Of a DNA stretch of 32,641 nt, positions 1 to 7,915 are shown piece after piece (positions within the stretch are counted from its first letter, which is position 1; the number at the start of each line of letters is the position of its first letter). Origin of the DNA: an uncultured Acidimicrobiaceae bacterium (lineage in GTDB: Bacteria > Actinomycetota > Acidimicrobiia > Acidimicrobiales > SZUA-35); contig CAMYLA010000053.1 of assembly GCA_947259095.1 (NCBI GenBank), positions 1 through 32,641 on the forward strand, in the 5' to 3' direction. Made by a program: the position numbers and the translations under genes. Under the pieces are notes generated by a model, which was not told where the DNA came from, did not search any database, and saw only the letters and a program-made list of their open reading frames with translations.

Positions 1-539
1 CGGCCGAGAACTCGATCGTCGTCGCCACCGAACCGCTGGAAGAGGACCTGGTCCTGGTCGGCCACCTCAGTGCCGACCTGTGGGTTTCGGTCGACGGGGG
101 CTCCGACGCCCCGATCGAGATCACGATCAGCGAGGTGACCCCGGACGGATCCGAGACCTACGTCCAGACCGGCTGGCTGCGCCTCTCCCAGCGGGCGACC
201 TCGGATCAGGCCACCGACCTGCAGCCGATCATCACCGGCACCCGGGTCGACCGCCGACCGGTCCCACCCGATGCCGAGCCGGTGGAGGCCAGAGTCGAGG
301 TGTTGCCGTTCGCGCACGCCTTCCGCCGGGGCTCCCGACTCCAGGTCAGTATCGACACCGCCGGTGCGTCCCGGCCCCGATGGCGATTCGAGCTCGATCC
401 GACCCCGGTCGGCGTCACGGTCCACAGCTATCCCGATCGCCCCTCGAAGCTGGTGCTTCCGGTCATCCCCGGCATCGAGGTCCCGACCGAACGGCCGGCC
501 TGCGGCAACCTTCGGGGACAGCCCTGCCGGCCCGGCTGA
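1..539 (+). CDS. CocE/NonD family hydrolase, C-terminal part (5' end outside window)
   Basis: The frame is open from the window edge to the TGA at 537-539, so only about the last 178 residues are present. They resemble the C-terminal jelly-roll domain of X-Pro dipeptidyl-peptidase/cocaine-esterase-type serine hydrolases: an early stretch with VGHLSADLWVSV, then VTPDGSETYVQTGWLRLSQR, a segment on the pattern of EPVEARVEVLPFAHAFRRGS, and RLQVSIDTAG. In this family the alpha/beta-hydrolase domain with the Ser-Asp-His triad lies upstream, outside this window, so catalytic competence cannot be judged. The substrate is unknown; family members cleave acyl esters or amides. The assignment is family-level pattern recognition. 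The next gene starts about 190 bp downstream with its own promoter, so I infer this gene ends its transcription unit. Confidence 0.8.
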   Translation, partial: AENSIVVATEPLEEDLVLVGHLSADLWVSVDGGSDAPIEITISEVTPDGSETYVQTGWLRLSQRATSDQATDLQPIITGTRVDRRPVPPDAEPVEARVEVLPFAHAFRRGSRLQVSIDTAGASRPRWRFELDPTPVGVTVHSYPDRPSKLVLPVIPGIEVPTERPACGNLRGQPCRPG

Positions 540-693
540 GAGCCGGTGGCGACATCCCATCCTGGCTCTGCCCGGCCACGGCAACCGGGGACGAACGGCC
601 CGGGCGGCCCGGGTCTCGGGGCGCTACAGGTCTCGCCGCCAGGCTGCGATGGCGACCCCGATCTCCGTTCACCGGCACCTGCAAGCCGGCCCG

Positions 694-724
694 TTGGCAC
701 TCCGGGCGAGCTTCGATCTAGCTT
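694..724 (+). promoter_or_regulatory. Promoter of the thiolase-like gene (leaderless type)
   Basis: TTGGCA at 694-699 resembles a -35 box, and TAGCTT at 719-724 fits the TANNNT -10 pattern, with 19 bp between them. Only 7 nt separate the -10 box from the ATG at 732, and there is no Shine-Dalgarno sequence in between. Transcription would therefore begin at or next to the start codon. Confidence 0.45.
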
Positions 725-731
725 GAGTCCC

Positions 732-2234
732 ATGAGCTTGAGCGAGTCGGGGATCGATCCCCGCAACCCGGTAATCGTCGGTGTGGCCCAGATCAAACAG
801 CGGCCGGATGATCCAGCGGATGCGGTCGAGGCCATCGCCCTGATGACCGCCGCGGTCCGAGACGCCGCCGCCGACACGCAGGCCGTGGCCGGCAAGGACG
901 CCCTGCTCGAGAACCTCGATCTCATCGGCGTGGTCGAAGGAGCCTGGAAGTACAGCGACCCCGGGCGGCTGATCGCCGACTCGATCGGCGCCGCGGGGGC
1001 CCGGACCGCAATCTCGGCCAACGGCGGCAACACGCCCCAGTCCTATGTCAACGACATCTCGTTGAGGATCCAGTCTGGCGAGCTCGATGTTGCGGTGGTC
1101 GTCGGTGCCGAGATCATCTGGAGCAGGCGTCGGCAGCGCCGGGCCGGGATCACCCCCGAGACCACGGCCCAAGAGGGGGTCGAGCCGGACGAGCGATTCG
1201 GTACCGACGTGCCGATGTCGAACGACTTCGAGGTCTCCAGGGGGATGGAGATGCCGATCAACTTCTACCCGGTGTTCGAGTCGGCACTCCGGGCGGCCAA
1301 CGGTGAGACCATCGAGGCCCACCGGGCCCGGGTCAGTGGACTGTGGGAACGGTTCAACCAGGTTGCGGTGGCCAACGAGTACGCCTGGTTCCGGGAGCCG
1401 ATGACCGCGGAGGAGATCCGTGAGCCGTCGACCGCCAACCGTATGGTCGGTTTCCCCTACACCAAGGCCATGAATTCGAACTGGGATCTCGACCAGGCGG
1501 CGGCCCTCCTCATCTGTTCCGCCGAGCAGGCCGACGCCGCCGGTGTCCCCCGGGATCGCTGGGTCTTCCCCTGGGCCGGCACCGATGCCCACGACACCTA
1601 TGCGGTGTCCGAGCGACGGGATCTGCACTCGTCGCCGGCCATCGCCGAGGCCGGCCGAACACTCTATGAACTGGCCGGCATCGGCCCGGACGACGTCGAC
1701 CACATCGACGTCTACTCCTGCTTCCCGTCGGCGGTGCAGGTCAGTGCCAACGCGCTCGGCCTCGGCCAGGATCGACAGCTGACCCAGACCGGCGGCCTGA
1801 CCTTCGCCGGTGGCCCATTGAACAACTACGTGACCCACTCCATCGCCACCATGATCGACGTGCTCCGCAACGACCCCGGCTCGGTCGGGCTGGTCACCGC
1901 CAACGGCGGCTTCCTCACCAAACACGCCCTCGGCGTCTACAGCACCACCCCACCCGGCGGCCCCTACCAGGCCAAAGATGTACAGGAGGCCGTCGACAGA
2001 ACACCGACCACCCCGGTCGACAAGGACTACACGGGACCGGTGACAGTGGAGGCCTACACCGTCATGCACGACGCCGACGGGCCGACCGAGGGGCTCTGCG
2101 CAGTCCGGACGCCGAGCGGTGCCAGGAGCTGGGGCCGGGTCACCGACCGGGCGACGCTGGCCGAGATGGTCGAGACCGAGGCGATCGGTCGCAGCGCCGA
2201 ACTCGACGCCGACGGGCTGTTGCAGGTCGGCTGA
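732..2234 (+). CDS. Thiolase-like protein (TLP1/acetyl-CoA acetyltransferase family)
   Basis: This 500-residue protein has the thiolase fold. It opens with NPVIVGVAQIKQR, contains a GELDVAVVVGAEI strand-helix segment (about residues 115-128) and the C-terminal-half signature DVYSCFPSAV (Cys near residue 330), followed by GGFLTKHALGVYS. The last ~80 residues (TVEAYTVMHD onward) look like the extra C-terminal domain of mycobacterial thiolase-like protein 1. The usual N-terminal nucleophile context (C-x-S-G) is replaced by ANGGNTPQSYV near residues 96-106, with no Cys. Classical thiolysis by that Cys is therefore doubtful, and a role in acyl-CoA/lipid metabolism is inferred. The ATG at 732 was chosen because MSLSESG directly precedes the conserved start and a leaderless promoter lies just upstream. 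The longer frame upstream has no domain support. It converges on aroA. Confidence 0.85.
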   Translation: MSLSESGIDPRNPVIVGVAQIKQRPDDPADAVEAIALMTAAVRDAAADTQAVAGKDALLENLDLIGVVEGAWKYSDPGRLIADSIGAAGARTAISANGGNTPQSYVNDISLRIQSGELDVAVVVGAEIIWSRRRQRRAGITPETTAQEGVEPDERFGTDVPMSNDFEVSRGMEMPINFYPVFESALRAANGETIEAHRARVSGLWERFNQVAVANEYAWFREPMTAEEIREPSTANRMVGFPYTKAMNSNWDLDQAAALLICSAEQADAAGVPRDRWVFPWAGTDAHDTYAVSERRDLHSSPAIAEAGRTLYELAGIGPDDVDHIDVYSCFPSAVQVSANALGLGQDRQLTQTGGLTFAGGPLNNYVTHSIATMIDVLRNDPGSVGLVTANGGFLTKHALGVYSTTPPGGPYQAKDVQEAVDRTPTTPVDKDYTGPVTVEAYTVMHDADGPTEGLCAVRTPSGARSWGRVTDRATLAEMVETEAIGRSAELDADGLLQVG

Positions 2235-2241
2235 CCGAGCC

Positions 2242-2256
2242 GGCCGCAGCGGCCGA
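2242..2256. terminator. Hairpin between convergent genes
   Basis: CGGCCG, a 3-nt loop (CAG) and CGGCCG form a perfect 6-bp GC stem. It fills the gap between the thiolase-like stop (2234) and the aroA stop (2257). There is no T-tract. A bidirectional stop is inferred from position. Confidence 0.4.
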
Positions 2257-3588
2257 CTACCCGGCTGCCCGATGACGGAGGCGGTCCAGCACCTGGAAGA
2301 AGTCGGGGAACGTCTTGGCGACACAGCCCGGATTGTCGATCTCGATCCCCCGGTGCCGTAGCCCCAACAGCGAAAAGCTCATGGCCATCCGATGGTCGTC
2401 GTAGGTTTCGACCAGGCCGCCGCTCGGTGTCCCGGGGTGGATGATCATCCCGTCATCGGTCTCCACCACCTCGATACCGAGCCGCTTCAGCTCGCCGACG
2501 ACCGCAGCGATCCGGTCGGTTTCCTTGTACCGGACGAAACCGATGCCGGTGATCTCGGTCGGCGAGTCGGCAAAGGCGGCGACGACGGCCAGGGTCTGGG
2601 CGGTGTCGGAGATGTCCGACATGTCGACCGTGATGCCCCGCAGCCGGTCCCGACCCCGAACCTCGGTCCAGTCCGGGCCGGAGGTGACGGTGGCCCCCAT
2701 GCGGGCCAGCACTTCGACGAACCGCAGATCACCCTGCACCGTGTCGGATCCCAGCCCCTCGATGCGGACCCGGCCACCGGTGATGGCTGCGGCGGCGAAG
2801 AAGTACGAGGCTGCCGAAGCATCGGGCTCCAATTCCAGATCCGCCGCCCGGTAGCGGCCGTGTTCGACGGTGAAGCGGTCCTCGGGGCCGGACGATCCGT
2901 CGATCGTGGCAACCGCCACGTCGACGCCGAACCGTCGCATGGTGTCGACGGTGAGGTCGATGTATGGCTTCGACACCATCGCACCGTGCACGGCAAACGA
3001 TGTGGTCCCGCTCAGCAGCGGCGCAGCCAGCAGCAGCCCGGACAGGAACTGGCTGGAGATCGACGCCGAGACCTCGACCGGCCGGCCGGCCAGCGGGCGA
3101 CCATCGATCTCCAGCGGCAAGGCCTCGCCGTCGACCCGGGCGCCGATCGATCGCAGCGCGTCGAGTTGTGGGCCGAATGGCCGCCTGCGTAGCTGCGGAT
3201 CGCCATCGAGCAGGAATCGGCCGGGGGTTGCGGCCAACACCGGCAACAGGAACCGGCTGGTGGTGCCGGACTGGCGAACGTCGACCGACAACCGCCCGCT
3301 CCGGTCGTTGGCGGGTCTGAGGGGACCTTGGACGGTCACGGTACGGCGGTGCTCATCGGCATCGACGGTGGCACCCAGCGTCGTGAGGGCACCGAGCATC
3401 GCCGCGGTGTCGTCGGCGAACAACACCCGGCCAAGGTGGGACCGCCCGTCGGCCAGCGCAGCACAGATCAGGGCCCGGTTGGTGTGACTCTTCGAGCCGG
3501 GAACCTCGATCGTCACGTCCGGTGGCTGCGAGAGCGGCTCGACGGCGATGGCGGACGGGCCGGGGGGCACAGCGGGCATGGCACCCAT
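2257..3588 (-). CDS. aroA: 3-phosphoshikimate 1-carboxyvinyltransferase (EPSP synthase)
   Basis: This enzyme joins phosphoenolpyruvate and shikimate-3-phosphate to give EPSP, the penultimate step to chorismate in the cytoplasm. The family signatures are clear. PGSKSHTNRALICAALADG near the N-terminus binds substrate phosphate. It is followed by LFADDT, a segment with GDPQLRRRPFGPQLDAL, and the C-terminal motif ETYDDHRMAMSFSLLGLR before NPGCVAKTFPDFF. The length of about 443 residues is normal for the family. Two nearby ATGs are possible, at 3588 (MGAMPAVPP) and 3579 (MPAVPP). The frame extends upstream to 3681, but that part is low-complexity Arg/Pro sequence running into a tandem repeat, so I reject it. 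No other shikimate gene is adjacent, so aroA stands alone here. Confidence 0.95.
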   Translation of the reverse strand: MGAMPAVPPGPSAIAVEPLSQPPDVTIEVPGSKSHTNRALICAALADGRSHLGRVLFADDTAAMLGALTTLGATVDADEHRRTVTVQGPLRPANDRSGRLSVDVRQSGTTSRFLLPVLAATPGRFLLDGDPQLRRRPFGPQLDALRSIGARVDGEALPLEIDGRPLAGRPVEVSASISSQFLSGLLLAAPLLSGTTSFAVHGAMVSKPYIDLTVDTMRRFGVDVAVATIDGSSGPEDRFTVEHGRYRAADLELEPDASAASYFFAAAAITGGRVRIEGLGSDTVQGDLRFVEVLARMGATVTSGPDWTEVRGRDRLRGITVDMSDISDTAQTLAVVAAFADSPTEITGIGFVRYKETDRIAAVVGELKRLGIEVVETDDGMIIHPGTPSGGLVETYDDHRMAMSFSLLGLRHRGIEIDNPGCVAKTFPDFFQVLDRLRHRAAG

Positions 3589-3668
3589 ACTGCCAGCTCG
3601 ATGCCGGGCCACGGCGGGAGTTTCACCCGGTCGAGGTCGGGAAGGCCGATGGGCCGACCGGCAGGGCC

Positions 3669-3712
3669 GGGTGGTTGCCAAGGCTGCGCCGGGTGGTTGC
3701 CAAGGCTGCGCC
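3669..3712. repeat. Two tandem copies of a 22-bp unit
   Basis: The unit GGGTGGTTGCCAAGGCTGCG plus CC occurs at 3669-3690 and again, identically, at 3691-3712. It sits between the start of aroA and the end of the downstream coiled-coil gene. The function is unknown; it may be a duplicated regulatory site or a slippage product. Confidence 0.8.
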
Positions 3713-3725
3713 GGCGGGGGAAGGG

Positions 3726-4430
3726 TCAGTCGCTGGCGGTCACGTCAGCGGTCTCGGCATCGGCCGGATCGAACCTGGACACGTCGAGACCGTCGTCGCC
3801 CAGACCGGTCGGATGCAATCCGGCACCATCGGGCCCGGCCGAGTCCAGGGGACTCGATCCAATGGCGCCGGAGACCATGTCCCCCATGTCGCCCATTTTT
3901 CCGATGTTTCCGACGTCGCCCATGTCTCCGAGGGAGCGGGCGTCCAGCGCCTCAGCCGGGATCTCACCGGTATCGGTGCCGATCAAGAGCTCGGCGCGGT
4001 CGCCGGAACCGCTCCGACCCTGCGCCTCCAGCAGCTCCCGAATCTCCTTCAGTTCCTGCCGGTAATGGCGGATCCTGGCCTCCCGGTCCGCCAGGCGGCG
4101 GTTGGTGGTCCCCAGATCCTCGTGAACCAGGTGCAGCTGCTCCAACGCCTGATCCCGTTCACCGACTGCGCTGTCCCGTTCGAGCTCGGCGGCGTTTGCC
4201 GCCTCCAACAGCCGATCCGGGCTCTGGGAGACCAACTCGTGACGGAGGCGACGGTTGGTCTCTTTGTCCTCGGCCCGTTCGTGTCGCAGATCGACGACCG
4301 ACGCCTCGTGGTGCTCGATCTCCTGGCGGTGATCGGCCACGACGCGACGGGCCACGATGACCGCGATCGGTGCCATGAGCACGATCGCAGCGATAAAACC
4401 GAGTAATAGACCCGTCGCTAGATCATCCAC
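3726..4430 (-). CDS. Single-pass membrane protein with cytoplasmic coiled coil, unknown function
   Basis: The 234-residue protein has one N-terminal transmembrane helix (about residues 6-27, LLLGFIAAIVLMAPIAVIVA). A charged, heptad-like coiled coil follows (about 30-140) with RHERAEDKETNRRLRHELV and REARIRHYRQELKEIRELLE. An acidic, Gly-rich tail follows, with a run of Gly-Asp/Asn/Lys-hydrophobic triplets (about 175-193: MGDMGDVGNIGKMGDMGDM). The start codon is GTG at 4430, fixed by a full-length Shine-Dalgarno. The layout recalls YhcB/DivIVA-like membrane-tethered coiled coils, but I do not recognise a family and assign no function. It is separated by about 175 bp from the ABC ATPase gene upstream. 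Confidence 0.75.
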   Translation of the reverse strand: MDDLATGLLLGFIAAIVLMAPIAVIVARRVVADHRQEIEHHEASVVDLRHERAEDKETNRRLRHELVSQSPDRLLEAANAAELERDSAVGERDQALEQLHLVHEDLGTTNRRLADREARIRHYRQELKEIRELLEAQGRSGSGDRAELLIGTDTGEIPAEALDARSLGDMGDVGNIGKMGDMGDMVSGAIGSSPLDSAGPDGAGLHPTGLGDDGLDVSRFDPADAETADVTASD

Positions 4431-4433
4431 CTG

Positions 4434-4442
4434 TCACCTCCT
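4434..4442 (-). promoter_or_regulatory. Strong Shine-Dalgarno fixing the GTG start at 4430
   Basis: On the minus strand this reads AGGAGGTGA, a full match to the 16S rRNA 3' end, with 6 nt from AGGAGG to the GTG. It contrasts with the several leaderless genes in this window. Confidence 0.7.
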
Positions 4443-4604
4443 ACCCAGCTGCTGCGGCCCGCGTAACCCTCTGTCCAGCAACCCGCAATGTACGCCCGAG
4501 AGACCAATTGTGCGTCCTCCGTAAGAAGATAGCGCATATTGCCCGGGCGAGGACAAGCAACCTGACTCTGGAGACCAGGCCGATCGATCCAGGGCCTTGT
4601 TCGA

Positions 4605-5783
<1,179 letters not shown>

Positions 5784-5819
5784 TCATGACAGATCGCCCC
5801 GGCGGGGCGCCACCGATTG

Positions 5820-5825
5820 TAATAT
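5820..5825 (+). promoter_or_regulatory. -10 box (TAATAT) of the zinc-ribbon gene
   Basis: TAATAT lies in an unusually AT-rich patch, 8 nt before the ATG at 5834, with no room for a Shine-Dalgarno. A leaderless or near-leaderless transcript is inferred. Confidence 0.4.
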
Positions 5826-5833
5826 TTTCCGCC

Positions 5834-6019
5834 ATGACCGATTTGAGCTTCGATTGCCCCCGCTGCGGTGAACCGGCCGAAGGTCGATTCTACGGGCCGT
5901 GCAGCAGCTGCGCCCAAGAGCTGCGGGCCAGGTACCTGCCCGAGGCCCGCCAGGTCGAGGCCCCCGCCTACGAGCCGAAGATGAACGTGACCCCGAATGC
6001 GGTGGCGACCAAGGAGTGA
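5834..6019 (+). CDS. Small zinc-ribbon protein, unknown function
   Basis: This 61-residue protein carries two Cys pairs near its N-terminus, CPRCGE and CSSC, spaced as in a treble-clef/zinc-ribbon knuckle. A basic-acidic tail without secondary features follows (ELRARYLPEARQVEAP). Short proteins of this kind usually bind one Zn ion and act in nucleic-acid or protein contacts, but no specific role can be assigned. The ATG at 5834 is preferred over the in-frame ATG at 5786 because the -10 box lies directly before it and the Cys pair follows at once. Its start codon overlaps, on the opposite strand, the ATG at 5835 that looks like the original start of the ABC ATPase. It converges on nudC with a 9-bp gap. 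Confidence 0.75.
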   Translation: MTDLSFDCPRCGEPAEGRFYGPCSSCAQELRARYLPEARQVEAPAYEPKMNVTPNAVATKE

Positions 6020-6028
6020 CCAGCTCGA

Positions 6029-6838
6029 TCAGCGGTTGGTCATCCGGTTGACCCAGTCCTCGATCAGCCAGCCGGCGATCGACATTCGCCCCTTCGGAAC
6101 CGGCGGGAGCCGATCATGGGGGAACCAATCGGCCTCCACGATCTCGCTCTCCTGGATCCGTAGGTCGCCACCGGCGTAGTCGGCGTTGAACCCGACCATG
6201 AGCGAGTGGGGAAACGGCCACGGTTGCGACCCGAAGTAGCGGACGTTCGCCACCTCGACGCCTGCTTCCTCCCGGACCTCGCGGGCCACACACTGCTCGA
6301 GGCTCTCGCCCGGCTCGACGAACCCGGCCAGGGCGCTGAAGAACCGGCCGGGAAACTGGCGACCCCATGCCAGCAGGGCCTGCCCATCGTCGCGCTCGAC
6401 CAACATGATCACCGCCGGGGTGAGCCTCGGGAACGCCATCAGCCGGCAGGCCGGGCAGGTCCTGGCCCGTTCCCCGTCGTGGTGTTCGGTCTCGTTGCCG
6501 CACCGGCTGCAGTATTGATGGTCGTCGTGCCAGGTCAGCACCTGGGCCGCCCGGCCGGCCAGCACCCAGTCATGCTCCGCCAGCGCTGCGTAGGCCCGGC
6601 GGAGGTCGGTGAACTCTCCCCGCTCGGGGAAGTCGAAGTCCGAACCGATTCTGGCGGCCCAGACCGGGCCGTCCCGATCGTGGCCCAGCACATGGACATC
6701 GGTGACCCCGCCCATGGGCGCCGCGGCGACCGGAAGCTCGCCATCGACCAGCAGGAGCTGCTGGCGGCGATCGAAGAGCAACCATCGACCCGGTCGTCCT
6801 TCCAGGTGGTCGGGAACGGCTACCGCAGGCTCAAACAT
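6029..6838 (-). CDS. nudC: NAD(+)/NADH diphosphatase (Nudix)
   Basis: The 269-residue protein matches NudC in domain order. A variable N-terminal domain is followed by a four-Cys zinc ribbon (CSRCGNETEHH then CPACRLMAFPR), the strand TPAVIMLVERDD and the Nudix box. The box runs from GFVEPGESLEQCVAREVREE into AGVEV. The NudC-specific SQPWPFPHSLMVGF follows directly and separates it from generic Nudix hydrolases. The enzyme splits NADH into NMNH and AMP; bacterial and mammalian relatives also remove NAD caps from RNA. The start at 6838 (MFEPAVAVPDHL) gives the family's usual length, and the frame upstream has no domain support. Upstream, TTATGT ends 6 nt before the ATG, an imperfect version of the leaderless -10 pattern seen elsewhere. 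Confidence 0.93.
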   Translation of the reverse strand: MFEPAVAVPDHLEGRPGRWLLFDRRQQLLLVDGELPVAAAPMGGVTDVHVLGHDRDGPVWAARIGSDFDFPERGEFTDLRRAYAALAEHDWVLAGRAAQVLTWHDDHQYCSRCGNETEHHDGERARTCPACRLMAFPRLTPAVIMLVERDDGQALLAWGRQFPGRFFSALAGFVEPGESLEQCVAREVREEAGVEVANVRYFGSQPWPFPHSLMVGFNADYAGGDLRIQESEIVEADWFPHDRLPPVPKGRMSIAGWLIEDWVNRMTNR

Positions 6839-7058
6839 ACTGTCACATAACCTAGTTGACGTTTGCCCCTGCATTTCCACCTGAACCGGGCCCGGTCGGC
6901 CGATTCGGTCAGGTATCGGGTGTGATCGGCACCATGTCCGGGCCCTGCCCGTCCGGTGTCGGCACCGTTTCCGCCACGTGCCCGGGGATTTCCGGCCCGC
7001 GAAACCGGACCGCAGCAGCCGTGGCCAATACGCTTGGGCCATCGTCGACATCGGCACG

Positions 7059-7709
7059 TTGAACGAGAGTTCACTCCACGCCCAGCTGAAGGCACTTCTG
7101 TGTGAGCCTGGCGACGACCTCGAGTTCGAACTCGACGGCTTCGTGATCGACATCCGCCGCGGCGATCTGCTGATCGAGGTCCAGACGGGCTCGTTCGCCG
7201 CCATGGGCCGCAAGCTCGACCGGCTGCTGGCCGAGTATCAGATCCTGCTGGTGCACCCGGTCCCGCTCGCCACCTACCTCCACAAGGCCGGTGCGAAACC
7301 TCGGCGCTCGCCCCGCAAGGGCGACCTCAACTCCGTGCTCGACGAGCTGGTCAGCATCCCGACGCTGCTCGACCATCCGAACCTGACCCTCGACGTGCTC
7401 CTGGTGACCGTCGACAAGTTCCAGGAGCACGACCCGGCGGCCAGGCGGGGCCGGGGCGGGTGGCGGACCACCGACAAACGATTGCGTTCGGTGGAGGCAC
7501 GTCACCGGTTCGCCTCCACCGACGACCTGGTCGGCCTCATGCCGACCGGGCTGCCGGATCGGTTCACCACCGCCGATATCGCCGCCGTTGCCACCATGAA
7601 GCGCGACGCGGCCCAGAAGCTGGCCTACTGCCTGCGGGCCCTGGACCGGATCGAGGTCGTCGATCGGACCCGGGCCGGGTACGTCTACCGTTGGACCGGA
7701 AGGCCCTGA
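7059..7709 (+). CDS. Conserved hypothetical protein with C-terminal winged-helix-like region
   Basis: The N-terminal part reads LNESSLHAQLKALL, then FELDGFVIDIRRGDLLIEVQTGSF. The DGxxxDIxxxxxLIEVQTG arrangement resembles an endonuclease-like fold, but I cannot name the family. A middle segment has RSPRKGDLNSVLDELVSIP. The C-terminus (FTTADIAAVATMKRDAAQKL then AYCLRALDRIEVV) looks like a winged helix. The start is uncertain. TTG at 7059 just precedes the well-formed N-terminus and gives 216 residues. An in-frame ATG at 6978 adds a segment that looks non-coding. A TACGCT box at 7029-7034 sits 6 nt before an in-frame ATC at 7041. A nucleic-acid role is inference only. Confidence 0.65.
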   Translation: MNESSLHAQLKALLCEPGDDLEFELDGFVIDIRRGDLLIEVQTGSFAAMGRKLDRLLAEYQILLVHPVPLATYLHKAGAKPRRSPRKGDLNSVLDELVSIPTLLDHPNLTLDVLLVTVDKFQEHDPAARRGRGGWRTTDKRLRSVEARHRFASTDDLVGLMPTGLPDRFTTADIAAVATMKRDAAQKLAYCLRALDRIEVVDRTRAGYVYRWTGRP

Positions 7710-7842
7710 CCGGCCGGGTCCGGCCTGACCCGGGGAAGCAGGTGAGTTCTCGCCACGGGACCTGCCCTTTGCTACCCTCGACGTCGGGCAGCCAGAAGGC
7801 GTGATTTCGAGACGAGCGGCGGCCGAAGAACATTTGTGGCGA

Positions 7843-7862
7843 GACCACTGCAAACGGTGGTC
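7843..7862. promoter_or_regulatory. Operator-like inverted repeat
   Basis: GACCAC (7843-7848) and GTGGTC (7857-7862) are perfect 6-bp arms around 8 nt (TGCAAACG). The repeat lies 8 bp upstream of the TAGTTT -10 box at 7871, so it covers the expected -35 region of the pseudokinase-sortase operon. A repressor site is inferred from position. Confidence 0.4.
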
Positions 7863-7870
7863 GTAGCTGG

Positions 7871-7876
7871 TAGTTT
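7871..7876 (+). promoter_or_regulatory. -10 box (TAGTTT) of the pseudokinase-sortase operon
   Basis: TAGTTT fits TANNNT and lies about 40 nt before the ATG at 7916. Transcription would start near 7883, leaving a short leader that contains GGAGG at 7908-7912. Confidence 0.4.
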
Positions 7877-7915
7877 TCGGCGTGCGTGACGGACGCGCGG
7901 TGCCGGCGGAGGTTG

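Noticed and set aside
669..2324. Long minus-strand open frame (551 codons) antisense to the thiolase-like gene
   Set aside because: It mirrors a gene with clear thiolase motifs. Its translation is Gly/Arg/Asp-rich without domains, a common effect of high GC.
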